Source: CAYVAP01 sp964343195 (GTDB lineage Bacteria > Bacteroidota > Bacteroidia > J057). Taken from it: a stretch of DNA of 29,375 nucleotides. Where the stretch lies: positions 1-29,375 of the forward strand of contig CAYFIR010000089.1 of the NCBI GenBank assembly GCA_964343195.1. Direction: 5' to 3'. Below, one piece after another: positions 7,839-15,693 of the stretch. Position numbers and translations under genes: made by a program. Each line of letters begins with the position of its first letter. Position 1 is the first letter of the stretch. The notes under the pieces are model-generated. The model worked only from the letters and a program-made list of their open reading frames with translations. It was not told the origin of the DNA and searched no databases.

Positions 7839-9617
7839 TCATGGAGCAGGCGCTGGCAACTGCTGCGTTACCGACCCGCAGGTCAGCATCTCATCTCCGA
7901 AATAAGGGTTACGAATTTCTTGTTGCAGGCTCAGCCAATCGGCGCCTTCCCAATCTTGGGCCATGGGACAATGCTGTACATATAGGGACTGCCCTGCGAC
8001 GCCCATGACTTGCACGGCCTCGATCAGGGCCGCAGACAAGGGATCGAACTGCTCTCGCTGCTTGGCAAGGTCTTTTTCCGCCGCGATGGCTTCAGCATAT
8101 TGCTCAATCATCTTGGTTTGGGGCATCCAGTAGCCATGCATTTCTCTCGGGAGAGGCTCCATGTCGATTTGGGCGAGTTGCTTCAGGAGCTGCTGCGCAT
8201 CAGATTTGGCCTGCTGCGCATCGGAGGCCACCAGCGCATCTTTGAGCTTCAGGTACGCATCGACAGTCTGAGCCAATTGTTGTTGGAACACTTGCGGAGT
8301 CTCCGCAGCATAACTGGGAAGGGACTCGTCAGCCTCTGACTCAGCGTCCGAGTCCATGAGGTGATTCATCATGCTCTGCTGATTGTTTAGCTGGGCGGCA
8401 GCATCAATCACAAAGCTGCCGTAGGTCACGACTTCGTCGCCAGCATGTAAGCCGCTCTGCACCAGATAGGCGTCGCCAACACGTTCGCCTAGCTCTATTT
8501 CCTGGTAGCGATATGAAGGCACGCTGGCGCCGGGCACGGCGAGATAAACCACGGAGCGCTTCCCAGTCCAAAGCACCGCAGACCTGGGAACGAGCAATTG
8601 GGCATCACCTCCCATCTTAGAGGCCAGGGTGCCTTTGACAAACATCTCAGGCTTCAGTTTGCGCCCCGAGTTTGCGACTTCTCCACGGACGGAAGCAACC
8701 CGCGTCTGCGGATCAATCACCGGGTCGATGAAAGTGATACGTGTCGTAAACGTCTGTCCCGGCACCGAGGGCGTAACAAACTCCACCCCGTCTCCCACCG
8801 ATAGCTGAGACAGATCCTCCTCATAAGCATCGAACAGTACCCACACCCGGTTGAGACTCACCAGATCCAATAGCACTTCGCCTTGCCGTACATAATCTCC
8901 CACAGCTATGCGTCGCCGGGTTACTACCCCTGCCGCATCGGCATAGATATCGAAGGTCTCCTGGATGGTTTCGCTTTGCTCAATGCCCGCAATTTGCTCT
9001 TCAGTCAGCTTCCAATAGGTTAGCTTTTGACGAGCGGCGGTGTACAGGCTTGGATTGCGCTCTTTGAGCTTTCGGGCCTGAATCAGCTCCTGCTGAGCGG
9101 TGATCAACTCGGGTGAATAGATGCGTGCCACCCGCTGTCCCTGGCGGATGGATTCACCCTTGAAAGAAACGTAAAGCTGCTCGATGCGCCCCGGAATGTG
9201 CGCCACCTGAGAAGCCGCAAGCCGCTCATCGGCCTGGATTTTTCCAGACAAAGCCAGCGTGTGCTCCGCTTTGCCACCGGCACCCAGCACGGTGGTTTCG
9301 ATCTGGGCCAGCTTGACTGCATCAGGTGTCATCTCCAGCACGAGCGGGTCAGAAGAGGTATTTTCCTCCAGCGGAATCAGGTCCATGCCACAAATGGGAC
9401 AGTCCCCTGGTTCTGGTTGCCGAATCTGCGGATGCATGGAGCAAGTCCAAATCGTCTCGCTGGCACTGGCTTCATGAATGTGATTGCTGTGGTCGGTCTG
9501 CTCGGAATCACTATCCGATCTGAACAGCAAATAACCTAACCCCAAACCACTGAGTATAGCCAGGACAAACCCGACAATCAGCAGCGTGAATTTATTTTTT
9601 TCAAAGAATGGATTCAT
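7839..9617 (-). CDS. cusB: CusB-type RND adaptor with metal-binding N-terminus and fused DUF3347 domain
   Basis: This periplasmic adaptor links the RND pump to the TolC-type channel and passes Cu(I)/Ag(I). The 592 residues start with a membrane anchor (about 10-32), then a short His stretch, then a heavy-metal-binding domain at 57-82 with WTCSMHP (Cys 59, Met 61, His 62) and CPICGMDLIP (Cys 73, Cys 76). The barrel-sandwich hybrid with a helical hairpin lies at about 140-260, and the beta-barrel and membrane-proximal domains follow to about 410. A linker leads to a full DUF3347 domain (about 444-590, HCPMA with Cys 550 and NPYFGDEMLTCG with Cys 580). The ATG at 9617 is preferred because a longer frame from a TTG at 9650 puts extra residues before the membrane anchor. 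The gene lies 59 bp after the TolC-type gene. Confidence 0.92.
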   Translation of the reverse strand: MNPFFEKNKFTLLIVGFVLAILSGLGLGYLLFRSDSDSEQTDHSNHIHEASASETIWTCSMHPQIRQPEPGDCPICGMDLIPLEENTSSDPLVLEMTPDAVKLAQIETTVLGAGGKAEHTLALSGKIQADERLAASQVAHIPGRIEQLYVSFKGESIRQGQRVARIYSPELITAQQELIQARKLKERNPSLYTAARQKLTYWKLTEEQIAGIEQSETIQETFDIYADAAGVVTRRRIAVGDYVRQGEVLLDLVSLNRVWVLFDAYEEDLSQLSVGDGVEFVTPSVPGQTFTTRITFIDPVIDPQTRVASVRGEVANSGRKLKPEMFVKGTLASKMGGDAQLLVPRSAVLWTGKRSVVYLAVPGASVPSYRYQEIELGERVGDAYLVQSGLHAGDEVVTYGSFVIDAAAQLNNQQSMMNHLMDSDAESEADESLPSYAAETPQVFQQQLAQTVDAYLKLKDALVASDAQQAKSDAQQLLKQLAQIDMEPLPREMHGYWMPQTKMIEQYAEAIAAEKDLAKQREQFDPLSAALIEAVQVMGVAGQSLYVQHCPMAQDWEGADWLSLQQEIRNPYFGDEMLTCGSVTQQLPAPAP

Positions 9618-9676
9618 GACGTTTCTCGGTAGAATGAAGTAAATGGACAAAAGCTGCCAGACATCTCACGATCTAC

Positions 9677-10918
9677 CTAATAAGGTAGGTATCGCATGAC
9701 GGCGGCCTTGGCCGTATGGCTTTGAACGCTGGCCTGAAGTTGCTTTAGTTGGTAGTCAAGGAGGGCGACTTCTAATTGCAATAGCTCGTCAAAGCCCTTG
9801 CCTCGCGATGCGTAATCGGCTTCCAGAATCTCCAGGGCCAGTCGCGTGGTCTCAATTTGCTGATTGTACAGCGCCAGACTCAGCCGTGCATCTTCATGGT
9901 CTGCCAGAGCCATTTCGATCATCGCTTCGAATTGGCTGAGCATTTCCACTTTGCGGGCTTCAAGCGCCTCGATGCGCAGACGTTCTTCCCGCTCTTTGGC
10001 GTCGTACTTTTTTCGGTAGAGAGGAATAGACACTGTGGCCCGCACGAGAAAGGCATCTCGGCCATTGTTTTCGGGGAATGCATCGGAGCGTGGCCCGGTG
10101 TTGAGATAATCTGCGCCCAGCCCAAAGGAGGGCCTGCCCTGTAGCGTATTGGCGCGAATGGCCGCCTCACTGGCTTGTTGTTGCAACTCGTACATGCGCA
10201 GCATAGGATGCGATGCCCGAACATGGGCCAATAAGCTATCTCGCGACAGCGGCAATTGTGCGAAGGCTAGCGTATCTGGCAGGTCGATGGACTGGTCTAG
10301 CTCTCGGTGCAAGACTTGGTTGAGATCGGCCTGTGGTTTGCGCATTTGATTGGCTAATCGCTCGATGCGCTGGCTCAGCTCATTGATCCGCAAGTCCAAG
10401 CGCAGCACATCGGCAACGGTGGCGCTTCCAATGGCGACATTGGTTTCGACCAATTCTTTCATCGCTTGTAGCAGATCGAGATTTTCCTGCAAAATCTGCC
10501 GGGAAGCGCCCAATTCGTACAAGCCGAAATACGCGCGCTCAATGCGATACTTCAGCTCTAGCTCCAGCGCAGCAATGCGCTCAAAGGACGCCCTGGCTTC
10601 GGCATTAGCCCAGGCTTCCTGGGCCTGCAAGGTGCCAAACCAGGGAAACATCTGGGTAACGCTCAGCCGCGCTCGTTGCGGCCCCAACCGAGTTTCGACG
10701 GGCAGGATGAAGGCTCCCACACCTAACTCAGGATTGGGCAACTGGCTGACTTGCGGAGCCTTTTCCAACGCTGCTTGGTACTCCTTTTTGAGGGCCAATA
10801 GCTCCTGATTTTGAGCCACAGCGATTTGCAGCAGCTCCTCAGGGGATTGGGCTAACAGATTCGCCCCCAAACAACTCATCAGGAGGGCTACGATGAGAAA
10901 TGAAGGATTCGCTTTCAT
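9677..10918 (-). CDS. TolC family outer-membrane efflux channel (CusC-like)
   Basis: This is the outer-membrane channel of the copper/silver efflux complex. The 413-residue precursor has a Sec signal peptide (MKANPSFLIVALLMSCLGANLLAQ, cut near residue 24). It then has the two-repeat helical layout of the outer-membrane efflux protein family, with LPNPELGVGAF near 58-68 and the second-repeat equivalents later. A TolC-like length of about 410-430 residues fits. The ATG at 10918 is chosen because it overlaps the TGA of the pump gene in an ATGA arrangement (10915-10918), a sign of translational coupling, and because the longer frame would put a basic stretch before the signal peptide. Confidence 0.9.
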   Translation of the reverse strand: MKANPSFLIVALLMSCLGANLLAQSPEELLQIAVAQNQELLALKKEYQAALEKAPQVSQLPNPELGVGAFILPVETRLGPQRARLSVTQMFPWFGTLQAQEAWANAEARASFERIAALELELKYRIERAYFGLYELGASRQILQENLDLLQAMKELVETNVAIGSATVADVLRLDLRINELSQRIERLANQMRKPQADLNQVLHRELDQSIDLPDTLAFAQLPLSRDSLLAHVRASHPMLRMYELQQQASEAAIRANTLQGRPSFGLGADYLNTGPRSDAFPENNGRDAFLVRATVSIPLYRKKYDAKEREERLRIEALEARKVEMLSQFEAMIEMALADHEDARLSLALYNQQIETTRLALEILEADYASRGKGFDELLQLEVALLDYQLKQLQASVQSHTAKAAVMRYLPY

Positions 10919-13900
10919 GCGTTTTTTCTTTGTTCGAAGTTGAAGCGCCACTCCTGCCACAGCGAAAAGAGTACGGGCACGGTAAACATGGTGAGGGTTT
11001 GTAGCAACATGCCCCCAAACGAAGGAATGGCCATTGGCAGCATGATGTCGGCTCCACGCCCGGTAGAGGTCAGGATGGGCAACAGGGCCAGAATGGTCGT
11101 CGCCGTGGTCATCATGGCAGGGCGAACGCGCCGCAGGCCGCCAGCCACCACCGCATCTCGAATGTCAGCGACACTCCGAGGCTGGTTTTCTCGGAAGCTG
11201 TCCCGCAGAAAAGTCGCGACCAATACCCCGTCATCTGTGGCAATCCCAAAGAGCGCCAAAAAGCCCACCCAGACCGCCACGCTGAGGTTGATCGTTTCCA
11301 CCTGAAACAGGTCTCTCAGGTTGACGCCCAACAGGTTCAGGTCGAGGAACCACGGCTCTCCGTATAGCCCGATCAGGATGAAGCCCCCCGAAAAGGCGAT
11401 GAAGACACCCGTGAAAACCATCAGGGAAATGGCCACCGAGCGAAACTGGAAGTACAAAATCAGGAAAATCAGCCCCAGAGCAATAGGTAACACCACCGCC
11501 AGACGCTTGCTGGCGCGAAGCTGCTGCTCGTAATTTCCGGCAAATCGGTAGCTGACGCCCGGCGGCACAGACAGTTGCCCTGTGTCGATCTGTTTGGCCA
11601 AATATGCCTGCGCGTTTTCCACTACGTCCACTTCCGCATATTCGTCCAGCCGATCAAAAAGCACATAGCCGATCAGGAAGCCATCTTCGCTCTTGATGGC
11701 TTGGGGACCTTGCTCGTACTTGATGTCGACCAATTCGCCCAGCGGAATCTGCCCCTGACTGGACGAAGGCAGCAGCACCCGCTTGAGTGCCTCGGGATCA
11801 TCACGCAACTCCCGTGGGTAGCGAATGCGGATGGCATAGCGTTCCCTCCCTTCGACGGTGGTGGTCATGGTCATCCCGCCGATGGCCGCCTGAATGTAGC
11901 GCTGCACATCTTCGACGCGCAAGCCGTGCCGTCCGATGGCTCGGCGGTCGATGTCCAGTAGCAGATAGGGCTTGCCCACGATGCGGTCGGCAAACACCGC
12001 CGATTCTTTGACACCTTCGACCTGCTTGAGCGCCTGTTCCAACTCCCGCCCAAATGCCTCAATGGTTTGTAGGTCTGGCCCCCGTACCTTGATGCCCATC
12101 GGGGCGCGCATGCCCGTTTGCAGCATAACCAATCGAGTCTCAATGGGCTGCAATTTGGGAGCAGAAGTAAGGCCCGGTAAGCTGGTCGCCTTCACAATTT
12201 CCTCCCAGATGTCATCGGGACTTTGGATGTGGTCGCGCCATTGGCGGTAGTATTGACCGTTGGGGTCGGTGATCAATGCGCCTTGCGCATCGCGCAGGTA
12301 TTCGCCCTTTTTTGCATCGTAGGAAAATCGCAGGCGATGGCCCTCTTCGTCGGTTTTGTATTCCGATTTGTACAAAATCACATTTTCATACATCGACATC
12401 GGGGCCGGGTCAAGGGCGCTTTCTACGCGGCCCGCCTTGCCGACGACCGTCTCGACCTCGGGGATGGCGGTAACGGCCATGTCAAGCAGACGTAGGTTCT
12501 TCACGTTTTCCTGCATGCCGGCGTGTGGCATGGCGGTCGGCATCAGCAGGAAAGAACCTTCATCCAACGCGGGCATGAATTCTTCCCCCGTGCTTTGGAA
12601 CACCCGATAGCCTTGGTAGACCAGTAGACCGACCACCACCAGAAACAGAAATTTGACACGCAGCAGCAGACGCAGGATTCGCTCGTAGAAATGAATCACC
12701 ACGTAAAACGAACCAATCAATAGTCCGATGATCGCGCTGACAAAGACAAAATTGGTCATCAGCGAGCGACTCACGCCCAGCGGCATCCAGACCCGTGTGA
12801 GCAAAAATCCGACAATCAGCGCATAAGCGATGGGCTGTATCCAGGCAAAGGCCGGAGCCAGATCCTCGCGATGATCCTCCACCCAAAGGGCCAGCACGCC
12901 CAGCGTCCCGACCAGTGCAATCAACCAAGCCAAAGAATGCCACCAGACCAGGGCCAGCCCGGCCAAAATCAGCAACCCATTGAGGACATAGCGGAGGCTC
13001 TTTTTCCGAATCCGCAGCGAAAAGAGCGAATGCGCCAAAGGCGGCATGATGGTAATGGCCACGATGATCGAAGCGATCAGGGCAAAGGTTTTGGTGTAAG
13101 CCAGCGGGCGGAAGAGTTTGCCCTCTGCTGCTTCCATCGTGAAGACGGGCAAAAAGCTGATCACCGTTGTGGCCACCGCCGTGATGATGGCCGAGGCTAC
13201 CTCCACCGTGGCTTGATACAGAGTTTCGAGTAATGGCTCTCCCTCGGGTGCTTCTTCCATGCGCCGCACCATGCTTTCAGCCATCACGATGCCCATGTCT
13301 ACCATCGTCCCAATGGCGATGGCAATGCCCGATAGCGCCACGATGTTGGCATCGACGCCCAGGTAGCGCATGGCGATGAAGCACATCAGCACGGCGATGG
13401 GCAGGGTACTGCTCACCAGCAATGACGATTTGAGGTTGAGCAGCATGAGGATCACCACAATCACGGTGATCAGAATTTCGAGGGTGAGGGCCTCTTCCAG
13501 GGTGCCAATGGTCTCATGGATAAGCTCGGTGCGGTCGTAAAATGGCACGATCTTCACCTGAGATACCGTGCCATCCGTCAGGGTTTTGGTGGGCAGCCCC
13601 GGTTCAATCTCGGCAATCTGCTTTTTGACATGCTGGATCACCTCCAGTGGATTGGCTCCGTAGCGGGCGACCACCACACCGCCAACAGCTTCGGCACCAG
13701 ACTTGTCCAGCACGCCACGCCGTGTGGCCGGACCAAGGTGGACATGGGCGATGTCTCCTACTCGAATCGGCACATTGTTGACCGTGCGCACGGGGCTTTG
13801 CTCAATGTCTTCGAGTTGCTCCACGTAGCCCAGGCCCCGCACAAAGTATTCGGCCAGATTGATCTCCAGAGTCTGCGCCCCTACGTCGAGGTTGCTGCCA

Positions 13901-14586
13901 CGAATGGCTTGCATCACTTCCTCAAGGGTGATGCCGTAGGTTTTCATCGCATCTGGATCGACATCGACCTGATATTCTTTGATATAGCCACCGATGGAAG
14001 CGACTTCAGATACACCTTTGGCGGATGAGAGGCCATAGCGAACGTAAAAATCCTGGATGCTGCGCAATTCCTGTGGGTTCCAGCCACCCGTAGGATTACT
14101 GGCGGAGTCGCGGCCTTCGAGGGTGTACCAGAAGATTTGCCCCAGCGCGGTGGCATCTGGCCCCAAGGTAGGTTGCACGCCCTCGGGTAAGAGGTTGGCG
14201 GGCAGGGAGTTGAGCTTTTCCAGGATGCGGCTACGGCTCCAGTAAAAATCTACGTCGTCTTCGAAGATGACATAGATGCTGGAAAAGCCAAACATCGAGT
14301 TGGAACGAATGCTCTTGACGCCCGGCACGCCGAGCAATGCCGTGGTCAGGGGATAAGAAATCTGGTCCTCCACGTCCTGAGGGGATCGTCCCGCCCATTT
14401 GGTGAAGACGATTTGTTGATTTTCGCCGATGTCGGGGATGGCGTCTACCGCCACCGGATCGCGGGGCAAGCCAAATATCCCGAAGTCAAAGGGAGCGGTG
14501 GCCAATCCCCAGCCGACAAACAGGGCTAGCAGCAACCAAGCGACCAGCTTGTTTTCGAGGAAGAAACGAATGTATTTGGAAAGCAT
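10915..14586 (-). CDS. cusA: CusA/CzcA-family heavy-metal RND efflux pump
   Basis: This is a proton-driven inner-membrane pump exporting monovalent copper/silver through the CusB and TolC partners. It is 1223 residues, about 180 longer than the E. coli protein. N-terminal hallmarks are DAIPDIGENQQIVFTKWAGRSPQDVEDQISYPL and GVKSIRSNSMFGFS (47-103). TM4 keeps the charged relay residues as GTMVDMGIVMAE (Asp 430, Glu 437). From a remembered alignment, the three metal-binding methionines of E. coli CusA (573, 623, 672) match Met 682 (LLMPTAMP), Met 732 (PAPMSM) and Met 821 (RLVMLQTG), favouring Cu(I)/Ag(I) over divalent ions. Residues about 530-632 are an added hydrophobic block with roughly four predicted helices between TM6 and TM7, and the 735-800 loop is extended. 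The start ATG at 14586 gives the usual short cytoplasmic N-terminus before TM1. Confidence 0.94.
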   Translation of the reverse strand: MLSKYIRFFLENKLVAWLLLALFVGWGLATAPFDFGIFGLPRDPVAVDAIPDIGENQQIVFTKWAGRSPQDVEDQISYPLTTALLGVPGVKSIRSNSMFGFSSIYVIFEDDVDFYWSRSRILEKLNSLPANLLPEGVQPTLGPDATALGQIFWYTLEGRDSASNPTGGWNPQELRSIQDFYVRYGLSSAKGVSEVASIGGYIKEYQVDVDPDAMKTYGITLEEVMQAIRGSNLDVGAQTLEINLAEYFVRGLGYVEQLEDIEQSPVRTVNNVPIRVGDIAHVHLGPATRRGVLDKSGAEAVGGVVVARYGANPLEVIQHVKKQIAEIEPGLPTKTLTDGTVSQVKIVPFYDRTELIHETIGTLEEALTLEILITVIVVILMLLNLKSSLLVSSTLPIAVLMCFIAMRYLGVDANIVALSGIAIAIGTMVDMGIVMAESMVRRMEEAPEGEPLLETLYQATVEVASAIITAVATTVISFLPVFTMEAAEGKLFRPLAYTKTFALIASIIVAITIMPPLAHSLFSLRIRKKSLRYVLNGLLILAGLALVWWHSLAWLIALVGTLGVLALWVEDHREDLAPAFAWIQPIAYALIVGFLLTRVWMPLGVSRSLMTNFVFVSAIIGLLIGSFYVVIHFYERILRLLLRVKFLFLVVVGLLVYQGYRVFQSTGEEFMPALDEGSFLLMPTAMPHAGMQENVKNLRLLDMAVTAIPEVETVVGKAGRVESALDPAPMSMYENVILYKSEYKTDEEGHRLRFSYDAKKGEYLRDAQGALITDPNGQYYRQWRDHIQSPDDIWEEIVKATSLPGLTSAPKLQPIETRLVMLQTGMRAPMGIKVRGPDLQTIEAFGRELEQALKQVEGVKESAVFADRIVGKPYLLLDIDRRAIGRHGLRVEDVQRYIQAAIGGMTMTTTVEGRERYAIRIRYPRELRDDPEALKRVLLPSSSQGQIPLGELVDIKYEQGPQAIKSEDGFLIGYVLFDRLDEYAEVDVVENAQAYLAKQIDTGQLSVPPGVSYRFAGNYEQQLRASKRLAVVLPIALGLIFLILYFQFRSVAISLMVFTGVFIAFSGGFILIGLYGEPWFLDLNLLGVNLRDLFQVETINLSVAVWVGFLALFGIATDDGVLVATFLRDSFRENQPRSVADIRDAVVAGGLRRVRPAMMTTATTILALLPILTSTGRGADIMLPMAIPSFGGMLLQTLTMFTVPVLFSLWQEWRFNFEQRKNA

Positions 14587-14698
14587 GACTTCATGTTTCG
14601 GTGAAGAGAGAGGCCTGACTTGAGCTGGTAATTCAGGGAAAATGCGTAAGCCTCCTCACAAGGGATGTGTGGGAGTGCTTCTTGCGAACATGAAGTAT

Positions 14699-15115
14699 TC
14701 AACAAAGGAAAACTTGGAGCTCTATCGTGATATCAGAGACCACCAAGGGAGGTTTGTACTTTAGATAGGGAACCAGCACCTCGCCGTAGGTCTGGACATC
14801 TGCTGCGTAATCTTCGGGCAGGATGAACAGGTGCGGGATCAGGTTGCTGAATGCAAATTCAAATTCTGCGGCGACGGAGTCCTGATCAAGCTTATGATAC
14901 TCGCTTTCGCTGCTACAACAGCTTTTTTTCTGAATTTGTTCATCGGACGTATGGCAGGGAGCCTCCCTCGGAACCTCAAATGGACAATGTTCAGCTTCCA
15001 GAAAAATGGCTACACTTTGCAGTTGATCCAGGCAAAAATGCTTGTTTACCACCAAGCCAGTAGAGCTTAGTAGTGTCGAAAAAATCAGGATAATATGGAT
15101 GGCTCGTTGGATCAA
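14699..15115 (-). CDS. HYC_CC_PP-type small exported protein, head of the copper island
   Basis: The 138-residue product matches the Bacteroidota family named for HYC, CC and PP motifs: VNKHFCLDQL near residue 23, KSCCSSE near 64, and KYKPPLVVSDITIELQVFLC at the C-terminus. An N-terminal hydrophobic segment (about 6-22) would be a signal peptide or anchor. The function of the family is not established; its conserved Cys/His and its place at the head of metal operons suggest metal handling. No ATG is available in frame. The best start is TTG at 15115, with stop codons not far upstream, so the exact start is unsure. The gap to cusA is 112 bp, so it is probably the first gene of the operon. No exact TAnnTTTG promoter was found upstream. 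Confidence 0.75.
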   Translation of the reverse strand: MIQRAIHIILIFSTLLSSTGLVVNKHFCLDQLQSVAIFLEAEHCPFEVPREAPCHTSDEQIQKKSCCSSESEYHKLDQDSVAAEFEFAFSNLIPHLFILPEDYAADVQTYGEVLVPYLKYKPPLVVSDITIELQVFLC

Positions 15116-15310
15116 GTTAGCATATTTTGCAGATGCAATTTACGAAATATTCGGTAGAATGTTAAAAGACCTGCTGGTCGCTGGTTTCAAATCTCACTGG
15201 TGAGGGAAAGTGGGATGGGAGTCAGGCACTGCGAGATAGGGGGTTGGTTTGGGATTCAGAAACGAGGGGGCAGGAACTTAAGACTGGAGAATTGGATTTT
15301 CAGGGAAAAA

Positions 15311-15550
15311 TCAGGCTTCATCTTCCTGCCCCTCGATTTCGTTGATCATTTCGACGAAATTATAAATCTCTTCCTCCCCCTGTTTTGCTTGTTGATCTTC
15401 CTCCTGCTGCATGACCCACTCCACCTGATAGGGCTGGGTAGGGTCCATCCGATTGATCTGAATGCCATTTCCAGCGGATAATTTGGCCATGATCCAAATA
15501 CAGGTGACCAGTATGAGCAGGGTAATGCCAAAAGCTGCGATAGGTTTCAT
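15311..15550 (-). CDS. Small single-pass membrane protein, unknown function
   Basis: The 79-residue protein has one N-terminal membrane segment (about 4-23, MKPIAAFGITLLILVTCIWI), a short polar stretch, and an acidic Gln/Glu-rich tail (EEDQQAKQGEEEIYNFVEMINEIEGQEDEA) that may be helical. No family is recognised. It is read in the same direction as the copper island but lies 195 bp upstream of the HYC_CC_PP gene, and behind the terminator of the large propeller gene, so it is probably its own unit. A periplasmic acidic tail is the likely topology. Coding is supported by clean composition and a plausible start ATG, though small size limits certainty. Confidence 0.6.
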   Translation of the reverse strand: MKPIAAFGITLLILVTCIWIMAKLSAGNGIQINRMDPTQPYQVEWVMQQEEDQQAKQGEEEIYNFVEMINEIEGQEDEA

Positions 15551-15603
15551 ATAGACATTGACGTGGAATGGAGGGGAAAGTTGAACTGTCTGATGAAGTC
15601 GGC

Positions 15604-15638
15604 AAAAAAAGTGCCGCTCCGGGGATTCCAGAGCGGCA
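15604..15638 (-). terminator. Terminator of the beta-propeller gene
   Basis: TGCCGCTC (15612-15619) pairs perfectly with GAGCGGCA (15631-15638). On the minus strand the hairpin is followed by a seven-T run (15610-15604). It lies 56 bp after the stop codon of the minus-strand propeller gene. Confidence 0.88.
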
Positions 15639-15693
15639 ATAAAGTTGGAAGACTATGATTCCCTTCATCCCTGAATTCTTCCTCTTCCAGGGA

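Noticed and set aside
7839..9650. Longer CusB form starting at a TTG
   Set aside because: It adds eleven residues before a good membrane anchor that already follows ATG 9617.
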